From Bacteroidota bacterium (GTDB lineage Bacteria; Bacteroidota; Bacteroidia; JACCXN01): 64,000 nucleotides of DNA. Location: the NCBI GenBank assembly GCA_013696965.1, contig JACCXN010000083.1, forward strand, positions 1 through 64,000. The letters run 5' to 3'. The position numbers and the translations under genes were made by a program. The notes under the pieces are model-generated. The model was not told the origin of the DNA, made no database searches, and worked only from the letters and a program-made list of their open reading frames with translations. This document shows positions 18,932 to 27,311 of this stretch, in pieces (positions within the stretch are counted from its first letter, which is position 1; the number at the start of each line of letters is the position of its first letter).

Positions 18932-20473
18932 ATGAAACCTACAAATGAGCTTTTTTATCTGATAAAATCTTTAACAAAATCAGAAAAGCGCTATTTTAAA
19001 TTATACTCTTCCTTACAGTCTGGGGAAAAAAACTACCTGAAACTTTTTGATGCTATCGAAAAAGAAAACACTTATGATGAGAATATCATAAAAGTTAAGC
19101 TTAAGGATGCTGCTTTTATCAAGCATTTTCCGTCAGAAAAAAATCATTTATACAGTCAGATATTAAAAAGCTTGAGAATGTTCCATTCTGAGAGCTCTAT
19201 AAGCTCAATATTAAAGGAACTACTTCAGGATATAGAAATTTTGTATAATAAAACACTTTACAATGAGTGTAACAAAGTTGTGAATAGGGCAAAAAAAATA
19301 TCTTATGAATATGAAAAATTCGATTATATTTTTGAAATATTAAATTGGGAGAAGCAGTTGGCTGATGAGGAACAATTGTTTGGTGATTTGGAAACCAATC
19401 TTGATCAATTAAATAGAGAAGAAGTTGAAAACATTCTAAAAATGCGTAATCTAGGGGAGTATCAGATGTTATATTCCCAAATAAACTATGTTTTTCGGCA
19501 AGGAGGTTATTCTAGAAATGAAAAAGAGCGTGAAATTGTGGAACGCGTTTCAAACCATCCTTTAATTGTGGGTAAAAACACAGCTCTTTCTGTGAGGGCT
19601 TCCACAATGTGTTATTATATAAAAGGATTATGTGCCATTACGAACAATGATTTTGACGATACAATTAGTTTTTTTTTAAAAGTTTTAGAAAAGATGGATA
19701 AGAATCCATCAATAGCAAAAGATTTGCAGAAAAGACGTGTTAAAACCTTCAATTATTTGCTTTTGGCATACAATGAAGCAGGGCAACATGAAAACTTTTT
19801 TGCCCTTATCGATACGATGAAAGGTTTTGTGGAGAAAGAGGAATATAAGAATGTTGATTTAAAGATGAAAATTTTCATGTCAACGAGCAATTCTGAATTA
19901 CTTGCTTATGCAAGAATGGGGGATTTTGAAAAAGGCATAAAGAAATTGGATTCCATTGTAAATGGAATGGCAGAGTTCGAAGGAAAAATAAATAAGGAAT
20001 CTGAAATACTTTTTTACTATAATGTTGCCTATTTATGTTTTGGAGCAGGTGAGTTTAATAAAGCCCTTGTTTGGGTTAATAAATTACTAAATGATAATGA
20101 GGCTAAAGTAAGACATGATATTTGTAGCTTTGCAAGGATATTAAACCTTCTTATTCATTTTGAATTACAAAACATTGATCTTCTCGAATATATAACAAAA
20201 TCAACTCAACGCTACCATATCAAGCACAAGAGGGACTATAAGTTTGAGATGCTGATTTTGCGTTATTTTAAAAAGATGGCCAAAACTGCTGATCCAGAGA
20301 AAAGGAGAATATTGTTTAAAGTAATTAAAAGTGGTTTACAGGAAATAGTTAAAGACAGCAATGAAAAAATAGCATTGCAATATATAGATTTTATTTCCTG
20401 GCTTGAATCTAAAATAAATCAACGCTCTTTTGCTGAAATTGTAAAGGAAAAAGCAGTTTCTAAACTGCTTTAA
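18932..20473 (+). CDS. Uncharacterised cytoplasmic helical (TPR-like) protein
   Basis: I do not recognise a named domain. The 513-residue protein has no signal peptide or membrane segment, is rich in Lys, Glu, Asn and Leu, and appears almost entirely helical with TPR-like spacing from about residue 200 on (for example YYIKGLCAITNNDFDDTISFF, and YYNVAYLCFGAGEFNKALVW). The N-terminus, NELFYLIKSLTKSEKRYFKLY, is a form I recall from Bacteroidota hypothetical proteins. Its last 14 bases overlap the convergent rlmB gene. A scaffold or regulatory role is possible but unsupported. Confidence 0.85.
   Translation: MKPTNELFYLIKSLTKSEKRYFKLYSSLQSGEKNYLKLFDAIEKENTYDENIIKVKLKDAAFIKHFPSEKNHLYSQILKSLRMFHSESSISSILKELLQDIEILYNKTLYNECNKVVNRAKKISYEYEKFDYIFEILNWEKQLADEEQLFGDLETNLDQLNREEVENILKMRNLGEYQMLYSQINYVFRQGGYSRNEKEREIVERVSNHPLIVGKNTALSVRASTMCYYIKGLCAITNNDFDDTISFFLKVLEKMDKNPSIAKDLQKRRVKTFNYLLLAYNEAGQHENFFALIDTMKGFVEKEEYKNVDLKMKIFMSTSNSELLAYARMGDFEKGIKKLDSIVNGMAEFEGKINKESEILFYYNVAYLCFGAGEFNKALVWVNKLLNDNEAKVRHDICSFARILNLLIHFELQNIDLLEYITKSTQRYHIKHKRDYKFEMLILRYFKKMAKTADPEKRRILFKVIKSGLQEIVKDSNEKIALQYIDFISWLESKINQRSFAEIVKEKAVSKLL
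20450..20471. terminator. Palindrome across the overlapping 3' ends of two convergent genes
   Basis: The arms aaagcagttt (20450-20459) and aaactgcttt (20462-20471) are exact complements around ct. They span the last codons and stop codons of both the helical-repeat gene and rlmB. No separate terminator is visible for either gene, so this symmetrical hairpin probably ends both transcripts. It would have few U's after it, so termination could be weak. Confidence 0.5.
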
Positions 20474-21221
20474 GCCTTTGTCTTACTGCTTCAAAAAGAA
20501 TTACTCCAGCTGCCACAGAAACATTTAGTGATCCAATTGATCCCAGCAATGGGATTTTAGTCTTGTAATCAGCTCTTTTCAGGTATTCAGGAGATATTCC
20601 ATCTTCTTCTGATCCCATAATTATTGCAAGAGGTTTGGTGTAATTTACAGTGTCAAACAATTGATCCGTTTTTTCTGTACAAGCAATAATATCTAATCCA
20701 CTATCTTTTAAAAAATCAATTATCGCTTTAAGATTTTCCACCCTGCACACAGGCATTTTAAATAGTGCTCCTGCGGAAGTTTTTAAAGCATCAGCATTGA
20801 TTTGTGCAGAACCTTTTGAGGGAATAACGATGGCATCCACTCCTGCGCATTCTGCAGTTCGTACAATTGCACCAAAATTCCTTACATCAGTAATTCTATC
20901 AAGGATTAAAACAAAAGGTTGCTTTCCTTTTTCATATACTTCAGGAATAATATTTTCAATATCACCAAAAACAATTGGAGCAACGTATGCAATTACTCCT
21001 TGATGATTTTTAGAAGTAACCCTATTAAGTTTTTCTTGAGGAACATATTGAACGGGAATGTTTTTTTTATTTAAAAGGTGTTTGAGGTCGCCAAAATTAT
21101 CGCCTTTTAACCCCGGTTGGATTAACACTTTTTCTATTTCTTTTCCTGAGTTAACTGCCTCAATTATAGGCCTTATTCCAAAAATTAATTGGCTTTTTTC
21201 TTCCTGATTCCTGTAGTTCAT
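20460..21221 (-). CDS. rlmB: 23S rRNA 2'-O-methyltransferase RlmB (TrmH family)
   Basis: RlmB methylates the ribose of a conserved guanosine in the peptidyl-transferase region of 23S rRNA. The 253-residue protein has an N-terminal substrate-binding domain (GIRPIIEAVNSGKEIEKVLI) and the SPOUT domain with three motifs: RNFGAIVRTAECAG near 115, IIMGSEEDGISPEYL near 205, and IPLLGSIGSLNVSVAAGVIL near 225, which form the knotted SAM site. Another TrmH-type rRNA or tRNA methylase is possible, but RlmB is most likely. It overlaps the convergent gene by 14 bases. Confidence 0.92.
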   Translation of the reverse strand: MNYRNQEEKSQLIFGIRPIIEAVNSGKEIEKVLIQPGLKGDNFGDLKHLLNKKNIPVQYVPQEKLNRVTSKNHQGVIAYVAPIVFGDIENIIPEVYEKGKQPFVLILDRITDVRNFGAIVRTAECAGVDAIVIPSKGSAQINADALKTSAGALFKMPVCRVENLKAIIDFLKDSGLDIIACTEKTDQLFDTVNYTKPLAIIMGSEEDGISPEYLKRADYKTKIPLLGSIGSLNVSVAAGVILFEAVRQRLKAV

Positions 21222-21236
21222 CTTTTATTTAAAAGT

Positions 21237-21244
21237 CAAAATTA
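21237..21244 (-). promoter_or_regulatory. Putative -7 element of rlmB
   Basis: On the minus strand this reads TAATTTTG, matching TAnnTTTG, 15 bases before the rlmB ATG. No TTG is at the expected -33 position. Confidence 0.4.
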
Positions 21245-21325
21245 ATATAATTGCAGAGGAATTTGTGAATTAATTTAAAATTCATAGCCATTCAGGAAAT
21301 ATTTTTTTTTGTTTGATAGTATAGA

Positions 21326-22612
21326 TCAATATATTCTTCCTTGTCTCCATATATCAACGGCCCTATACCAGTTTGTTTTATATATAACGGATCTTTCCAG
21401 GCTAAAATCATTGGCGGAAAAGGGATTGTCCACTTTGTAAAAATTATAGTTAAGAGACATCAGGTTTTTATCTTCTCCATAAATCCAACTTTCGTTGGTA
21501 ACACTTTTGTAAATTACATTCGGAGGGCCGAATATTAAATAAATCATTCCTCTGTCAGTCTTCCATCCTTCGATATAGGATGTGAAATGCAAATTAGCGT
21601 CCTGAACTCTGTTGTAAAATATACTGATTAATTCACGTGCTCTCTCTGGATTTCCTGCAAGATCAAGCCAGAATTTATCCAAGGCTTCTTTTTTATTTTC
21701 GGCATTTACAAGCCCCTCAAATTCTTGCTTACTGGTTATATACCTCAAAGGGTTTATCATATCCTCAGTATTTTTTATTTCCGGGAAATTTCCATTGAAA
21801 TGATACAAAGTAAAGCCATCTTTATTTATGGCGCTGTCGATTTGAATATGATAAAAACCTTTGGATTTAAAATTTTCAATAAGGATATTATTTTCATTTA
21901 CCGGGAGTTCGAAAATGCTGTCGGCTTTATAATGAAAAGACTGGTGATTTAGTGTGACAAAAGGGGGAGGCGCTATTTCAAAATCCCTTTTGTAATACCT
22001 AACAAAAGCTGTTGTTGCAGGAAAACCATATTTAATTTTAACGCTGTTGCTATTGATATGATTTTTAAATATGGGAGAGCCTGTTTCAGGAGAATTCATT
22101 AAAAAATTCTGCCGGTTGTTTAAGTTGTTTTTTTCAATAGTAATATAGGTTTTCTTTGTTTTGCTTCGGTTAATATCTGTAACTGTTATTTCCATAATAT
22201 AATCAAAACCTTTTAGGGCTTTAAATTTTATGGTGCTAATTAAATCACGCAATTGGTCTTCATTTGCTACATCCTTAATATTTACACTGTTTGTATCATA
22301 AGTTAAACGTGCTTCATAATCATCAAAAATCCTGTAGGATAGAGTTACATTGGCTGAAAAAGGTGCTCCGGGTGCTGTTCTTGCGTAAAGAACTTGATTG
22401 CTGCTAATTTTAAAATGTAGTTCAGAAACACTATCGTTTATATGAAGAACTGAAAATTCAGGGTTGAATGAGGCAGCTTCTCTTTTATATAAAAAAGCTA
22501 CATTCTGATTGCTTATTCTTTTATTTGTTTCACAGGAAAACAAAATGCCTATTAAAGCAAAAATAATAATCAGGTATTTATCAAACTTAATCAAGTGCGA
22601 TTTCTGTATCAT
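21326..22612 (-). CDS. GWxTD-domain lipoprotein
   Basis: A 428-residue envelope protein with a lipoprotein signal: a hydrophobic stretch ending in GILFSC, where Cys27 would be lipidated. The C-terminal ~80 residues begin with GWKTDRGMIYLIFGPPNVIY (residue 349 on), the signature of the GWxTD domain, whose function is not known. The middle part looks like beta-rich extracytoplasmic domains. The start codon lies inside the end of rmuC (26-base overlap), so the two genes are likely co-transcribed. No enzymatic motif is seen. Confidence 0.88.
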   Translation of the reverse strand: MIQKSHLIKFDKYLIIIFALIGILFSCETNKRISNQNVAFLYKREAASFNPEFSVLHINDSVSELHFKISSNQVLYARTAPGAPFSANVTLSYRIFDDYEARLTYDTNSVNIKDVANEDQLRDLISTIKFKALKGFDYIMEITVTDINRSKTKKTYITIEKNNLNNRQNFLMNSPETGSPIFKNHINSNSVKIKYGFPATTAFVRYYKRDFEIAPPPFVTLNHQSFHYKADSIFELPVNENNILIENFKSKGFYHIQIDSAINKDGFTLYHFNGNFPEIKNTEDMINPLRYITSKQEFEGLVNAENKKEALDKFWLDLAGNPERARELISIFYNRVQDANLHFTSYIEGWKTDRGMIYLIFGPPNVIYKSVTNESWIYGEDKNLMSLNYNFYKVDNPFSANDFSLERSVIYKTNWYRAVDIWRQGRIY

Positions 22613-23921
22613 CAGTAGTTAAAAAAGTTTCAGGGATTGCTTTGGTTGCTTTTGCTCCTAGCTTGCGAATATTCTCAGCCCGTGAAATCAGACTCCCATG
22701 TCCTTCTAATTTCTTTTTTGCATTATCGTATGCTATAGCAGTGGCTTTAATTCCTTTGTCAATTTTTTCCAAATCTTCCAAAAAGCTTACAAATTTGTTA
22801 AATAAAGCTCCCCCCTGTCGTGCAATTTCCAATGCATTCTTATTTTGTCTTTCTTGTTTCCAAACTGATGCAATGGTTCGTAGGGTTGCAAGAAGGGTTG
22901 ATGGACTAACAATTACAACTTTTCTTTCCCAAGCGTAATTAAATAGTTCCTGATCTGCCTGTATTGCTACTCCAAATGATGATTCAATGGGGACAAAAAG
23001 TAAAACGAAATCAGGAGAATTAAAACTTGAGGAGTTCTGGTAATTTTTTTCACTAAGATTTCTAATATGAGATTTGATTGATTCAATATGGTTTTTAATG
23101 GATATTAAACTGTTCTCCTCAGTAGTTGAATTTACATAAGACTCATAGGCTACAAGAGAAACTTTAGAATCAATGATTATGTGCTTTTCATCAGGAAGGT
23201 AAATTACAACATCTGGTAAAATTCTTTTTCCTTCTTCGTCAGAGCTATTAACTTGGGTTTTGTACTCTTGATCTTTAATGAGGCCTGATCTTTCAAGAAT
23301 TTTTTCAAGAATTATTTCTCCCCAGTTACCTTGAAATTTATTGTCACCCTTCATTGCCCTTGCAAGATTGTTGGCTTCCTGGCTTATTTGTTTATTTAAA
23401 TCTACAAGGTTTTTTATTTCTGCCTTAAGGGTAATTCGTTCATCTGATTCAGCTTTGTATGTTTTGTCAACCTTTTCCTCAAAATCTTTTATTCTTTCTC
23501 TTAGTGGGGTTATTATTTGATCAAGGTTTACTTTATTCTGATCCGTGAATTTTTTACTTTTTTCTTCAAGAATTTTATTTGCAATGTTTTCAAATTGAGT
23601 GTTAAACTTTTCCTGAAGTTGTTCCACTTCTGCTTTTTGAGTTCCAAGCTTGTCATTCATGTTCTTAAATGCTTCTTCAGCTCTTGCTAACCGCTGATTG
23701 GCAGCATTTGATTTCTCTCTTTCAAGGCTTATTTCAGCCTTAATCTTTTCAGATTCTAGTGAAATAAAAGTTAACCTTTCCTGCAGCTTGATGTTTTCCT
23801 GTTGAAGATTAAATGTTTCTTGAGTATTATTTATTTTTTGAGTTGAAAGCCTGCTAATAAAATAAAAGTAAGCCGAGGCAATTCCTGCTATTAATCCTGT
23901 TATTAAAAAAATAAATTCCAT
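22587..23921 (-). CDS. rmuC: DNA recombination protein RmuC
   Basis: RmuC proteins have a nuclease-like fold and reduce rearrangements at inverted repeats in E. coli. The 444-residue protein has an N-terminal membrane anchor (residues ~3-20), a long coiled coil to about residue 180, and the RmuC domain with GNWGEIILEKILERSGL, LPDVVIYLPDEKHIIIDSKVSL and FVPIESSFGVAIQAD. All family landmarks are present. Its start codon abuts a 16-bp hairpin. It overlaps the downstream GWxTD gene. Confidence 0.95.
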   Translation of the reverse strand: MEFIFLITGLIAGIASAYFYFISRLSTQKINNTQETFNLQQENIKLQERLTFISLESEKIKAEISLEREKSNAANQRLARAEEAFKNMNDKLGTQKAEVEQLQEKFNTQFENIANKILEEKSKKFTDQNKVNLDQIITPLRERIKDFEEKVDKTYKAESDERITLKAEIKNLVDLNKQISQEANNLARAMKGDNKFQGNWGEIILEKILERSGLIKDQEYKTQVNSSDEEGKRILPDVVIYLPDEKHIIIDSKVSLVAYESYVNSTTEENSLISIKNHIESIKSHIRNLSEKNYQNSSSFNSPDFVLLFVPIESSFGVAIQADQELFNYAWERKVVIVSPSTLLATLRTIASVWKQERQNKNALEIARQGGALFNKFVSFLEDLEKIDKGIKATAIAYDNAKKKLEGHGSLISRAENIRKLGAKATKAIPETFLTTDDTEIALD

Positions 23922-23964
23922 GTAAATAAATTATTCCTGTAAAATTAAGAATAATTTATTTACA
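23921..23964 (-). promoter_or_regulatory. 16-bp hairpin ending on the rmuC start codon
   Basis: Plus-strand arms tgtaaataaattattc (23921-23936) and gaataatttatttaca (23949-23964) are exact complements around a 12-base loop. In the rmuC mRNA, the 3' arm ends with the A of the AUG, so the stem could hide the start codon. No T tract follows in the direction of transcription, making a simple terminator for the upstream gene unlikely. It may instead be an operator. Both readings are inference. Confidence 0.55.
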
Positions 23965-24048
23965 GTTGCTATTTACTTACAATCCCTGTATTGATGGAAT
24001 ATATAGAGAAAATATAGGAGAAAAAAGATTTAAAAATGTGTATCAGGA

Positions 24049-25800
24049 TTAAAAATAATTGACAATCCCAAAATGAATTTTTCCTGTTCGAAGTTGAAAA
24101 TTCTGATTAAATTGTTTTCCAAGTGCATAGTTAAGGGAGAAAATTCCTGCTTTTGTTTCAAAACTCATTCCAGCTCCGAATCCCCAGGGAGTATCAGTAA
24201 CAAATTTGTTCATTGTATTATTTTCATACCAGGCACCGTTCCAAAAAACATGGGCGTAGGAGTTTTGTTCAAGCAAATAACGCGCTTCTACTGTAAACAT
24301 GGAAAAAGAAGATGCCAAAATAGATTCCTCATCAAAGCCCCTGAGTGTTTTTAATCCGCCTATTCTGTATAATTCATTTTCGAATGCTGAAGGGCTAATT
24401 AGGTAAGATGAAGAATTACTTAATTTTAATGTGCTTCTTTTTGAAAGTGGTATAAAATAATCAATTGCAAGATTAAGATCATATTGAACCGTTTTTAATG
24501 CCAGGTTTTCATAAAGCTCTTCTTTGATTTTTGGATTTTTCAAAATCTTCCTGTTTCCCGCAGCTCCATTTAGTATAAATCGATGGCCCTTCCTTGGGTT
24601 CAGCCTATAGTCAAGGTGTTCATTTTTATATCCAATGCCATACAATATGGTTTTTACATCTGCATATTGGGGGAGTTGAGAAAGAAATTCCAAACCATAA
24701 TCTGATAAGATGATTGAATTTTTTGTATTCATAAAAACTTTAAAATAATTGCCTCCACTCAAAATATATTGAATCCCTATAATTGAGTTAACATTTAAAA
24801 AGGTAGTATCCTTTTTATATAGATCAAGTTTTGCATCAATTCCAAAGGGAGTTGAAAAAACAAAGGGATAGGTAAACTGAGCTTTTAAATCTTGTGTTTC
24901 ATCCTGAAGTTTTCGCCAGTTCAAATCAATTAATTCACCACTTCCAAATGAATTTAGTAACTTTAGTTGTAAATCACCTGTAAGTAATATCTTGCCCGGA
25001 ATATCATTGTTGGGTAATACACCCAATACACCATCAAACTGACTTGCCTGGTTATGATCAAGAAAAAAAACAAGTTTTGATACAGATTCTGAAAAACTTA
25101 TTTCAAAGCTCCTGGTTTCCTTTAAAAATGGTAGCTCTTTTATTCTGGCTGTTAATTTTTTTACCTTTGATTCATCATAAAGGTCGCCAGGTTTAATTCC
25201 AATGTAATTATAGAAATAAACAGGATTTATTTTTGCATTGCCTCTAATAACAATACTATCGATTCGTATTTCCTTGTTTTTTTGCAAATTTAATGATGCC
25301 TCAATTGTATTTGAGGATGAAAATTTCAAAGAATCCAGCTTAAAAGATGCAAAAGGAAAACCATTGTTTTCAGACCATTCTAAAAGTTTGCGTGATAGAT
25401 TTTCCACCTCATTGAAATGCAATTGTTTGTTAAAATATACCTTCTCTCTAAATCCTGCGATGCTCAACATACCTTCATTAACATTTCCAGGAGATAATCT
25501 TGCCCATTTGTATGTAGGGCCAGCAGTTATATAACAGGTTGAATAAAGACTGTCATGAACCAGACTATCTATTGTGGCCGCTAAATATCCTTTTTCATAA
25601 AAAGCCAAAAGCAGGTTTTGAATTTTTTTGTTCCTTTCTGCTCCACTAGAGATTTTATGCTTTGCGTTAATTAATTTTCGCAAAGATTTTTCATTTAATA
25701 TGGAATCGGATAATTCAATTTTTAAATCAAAAGCATGTTGTGCAGTTGCGGAGCTAAAAAGCGCGCAAAAAAACAATGTCAGATAGAATGCTTTGAACAA
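24049..25800 (-). CDS. BamA/TamA-family outer membrane protein
   Basis: A 583-residue outer membrane protein of the Omp85 superfamily. It has an N-terminal signal peptide (LTLFFCALFSSATAQ), POTRA-like segments including IDSIVIRGNAKINPVYFYNY near residue 175, and a C-terminal 16-strand-type barrel with the RGFDEES version of the VRGF/Y lid-lock motif. It ends with a Phe, as barrel proteins do. At this size it is a short paralogue and not the essential BamA itself. No in-frame ATG is near the signal peptide; TTG at 25800, 19 bases after the ung stop, is the likely start. It is probably in an operon with ung. Confidence 0.85.
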   Translation of the reverse strand: MFKAFYLTLFFCALFSSATAQHAFDLKIELSDSILNEKSLRKLINAKHKISSGAERNKKIQNLLLAFYEKGYLAATIDSLVHDSLYSTCYITAGPTYKWARLSPGNVNEGMLSIAGFREKVYFNKQLHFNEVENLSRKLLEWSENNGFPFASFKLDSLKFSSSNTIEASLNLQKNKEIRIDSIVIRGNAKINPVYFYNYIGIKPGDLYDESKVKKLTARIKELPFLKETRSFEISFSESVSKLVFFLDHNQASQFDGVLGVLPNNDIPGKILLTGDLQLKLLNSFGSGELIDLNWRKLQDETQDLKAQFTYPFVFSTPFGIDAKLDLYKKDTTFLNVNSIIGIQYILSGGNYFKVFMNTKNSIILSDYGLEFLSQLPQYADVKTILYGIGYKNEHLDYRLNPRKGHRFILNGAAGNRKILKNPKIKEELYENLALKTVQYDLNLAIDYFIPLSKRSTLKLSNSSSYLISPSAFENELYRIGGLKTLRGFDEESILASSFSMFTVEARYLLEQNSYAHVFWNGAWYENNTMNKFVTDTPWGFGAGMSFETKAGIFSLNYALGKQFNQNFQLRTGKIHFGIVNYF

Positions 25801-25819
25801 AATTAATTTTATAAAAAGT

Positions 25820-26524
25820 TTATTGTGCTTTATTCGTATTTAAGCTCCAGTCAATTTCTTTTAAACCCAATTTTTTTAGAATTTCATTTGTTTTAGAAAA
25901 ATGACCACATCCAAAAAAACCTCTATATGCTGAAAGTGGTGAAGGATGAGTTGCTTTCAAAACAAAATGTTTGCTGGTATCAATTAATTTTTGCTTGCTT
26001 TGTGCATAAGTTCCCCAAAGCAAAAATACTACTCCCGTCCTTTTCTCTGAAATAATTCGGATTACAGCATCCGTAAATGTTTCCCAACCCTTTTTTTGAT
26101 GAGAACCGGCATTGTGAGCCTTTACAGTTAAAGTAGCATTTAACAATAGAACTCCTTGTTCTGCCCAAGGGGTGAGATCTCCCTTTGAAGGAACTGATAA
26201 TCCAAGGTCATTTTTAATTTCTTTGAAAATATTTACAAGAGAAGGGGGAAGTTTTATCCCCTCAAATACAGAAAAGCTTAATCCGTGCGCCTGGCCCGGA
26301 CCATGATAAGGATCCTGTCCAATAATTACCACTTTTGTTTTATCAAAAGGAGTTTTGTTAAATGCTGAAAAGATTTGATTAAATGGAGGGTAAACAGAAT
26401 GTTCCTTGCTTTCTTCCTCAACAAACTGCATTAAATCCCTAAAATATAAACAATCAAATTCTTCTTTTAGCACTTTTTGCCATCCCGGTTCAATTTCTTT
26501 TTTTGTGAATTTAAAATTTTGCAC
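25820..26524 (-). CDS. ung: Uracil-DNA glycosylase, family 1
   Basis: Ung removes uracil from DNA to start base excision repair. The 234-residue protein has motif [17 protein letters not shown], with the general base D71, and the [17 protein letters not shown] minor-groove loop with H193. The uracil-discriminating LLLNATLTV strand is also present. Translation probably starts at GTG (26524), because no ATG is in frame nearby. It is upstream of the BamA-like gene on the same strand. Confidence 0.97.
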   Translation of the reverse strand: MQNFKFTKKEIEPGWQKVLKEEFDCLYFRDLMQFVEEESKEHSVYPPFNQIFSAFNKTPFDKTKVVIIGQDPYHGPGQAHGLSFSVFEGIKLPPSLVNIFKEIKNDLGLSVPSKGDLTPWAEQGVLLLNATLTVKAHNAGSHQKKGWETFTDAVIRIISEKRTGVVFLLWGTYAQSKQKLIDTSKHFVLKATHPSPLSAYRGFFGCGHFSKTNEILKKLGLKEIDWSLNTNKAQ

Positions 26525-26809
26525 CTCTATGTTTATTACTTAATCAATAAATAAGCTAATAATAACTATTGTTTCTGTTTCTATGCAATGCAATGGAAAA
26601 TAACAAAAAGGAAGTAATTTTCAATTTGGACTTTTTGTAATTATTACTAACGTTCAAAATTCAAAAATCGTTTATTTTCAATGAAAGTAAAAATAGTATA
26701 TTTTAGACTTGTGTGAGATGCTTTTATTTAGAAAGAGAACTAGAATTCGAACTCTTAGTAAATTTAAATGCTTATTTGAAATCAATCCTTTTTAAGTAAT
26801 TCGTAAGGA

Positions 26810-27004
26810 TTATTCTTTATCATCCAAATTACGAATAAGGCCGATTCCGGCAATGAAAAAGATAAATCCTATTATTCCATAGGTAATGAGGGCCCTGGTG
26901 TTTACTGTGTCATTGGAAATATTTACAAAAAGTATGGCTCCATAAATAAGACCAATTACACCCAAGAGAGTAAGCAGGGCTCCAAATATTTTTTTTAAGT
27001 TCAT
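26810..27004 (-). CDS. Small two-helix membrane protein
   Basis: This 64-residue protein has two membrane segments, KIFGALLTLLGVIGLIYGAI and YGIIGFIFFIAGIGLIRNL, joined by a short polar loop, and an acidic tail. It looks like common small inner membrane proteins of the phylum with no assigned function. It stands alone between ung and the divergent paaZ-like gene. A TAnnTTTG element lies at 27051-27058. Confidence 0.75.
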   Translation of the reverse strand: MNLKKIFGALLTLLGVIGLIYGAILFVNISNDTVNTRALITYGIIGFIFFIAGIGLIRNLDDKE

Positions 27005-27050
27005 AATTCTGTCTTTTATCTTAAATGCAAAAATTAATTCATTTCTTTTT

Positions 27051-27058
27051 CAAAGGTA
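27051..27058 (-). promoter_or_regulatory. Putative -7 element of the small membrane protein gene
   Basis: Minus-strand TACCTTTG matches TAnnTTTG, 46 bases before the start codon. The same octamer precedes the ubiD-family gene. No TTG is found at the expected -33 spacing. Confidence 0.4.
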
Positions 27059-27271
27059 CGCTATTTCTTTTGGTGTTTCTTGTGGTGTTTTTACTTTTGT
27101 ATTTAGAACTATTAGTGAGAAATGATTGTTTTACATTTGGGTGTTTTGATTCTGACTCCTTTTTTTATTAATTTTTGATAATTTTAAAAGAAAAAGGATT
27201 ATTTTCTTTTATCTTCAGGAGTAATTCATGGATATCCTTTCAAATACTCGATGCTACTTACAATATTTTCT

Positions 27272-27279
27272 TATTTTTG
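27272..27279 (+). promoter_or_regulatory. Putative -7 element of the paaZ-like gene
   Basis: TATTTTTG matches TAnnTTTG, 32 bases before the ATG at 27312. No TTG is found at the expected -33 spacing. Confidence 0.4.
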
Positions 27280-27311
27280 GGCATTAACCTTAAATCATAA
27301 AAGATATAAAT

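Larger units (their letters stand above)
27005..27311. other. Intergenic region between divergent genes
   Basis: No open frame of interest is seen in these 307 bases. They hold candidate -7 elements for both flanking genes: TACCTTTG on the minus strand (27051-27058) and TATTTTTG on the plus strand (27272-27279). The middle is AT-rich with no clear inverted repeat. Confidence 0.6.

Noticed and set aside
19669-19677. Nine T's in a row inside the 513-residue protein gene
   Set aside because: The frame stays open across it, and T and A runs of this length are common in this AT-rich sequence, so it is weak evidence for frameshift switching.
26735-26770. A TTCGAA-containing stretch that looks like a tRNA T-arm, on either strand
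   Set aside because: No D-arm, anticodon arm or acceptor stem can be built around it, so there is no tRNA gene. An integration scar would need a matching attachment site, and none is seen.
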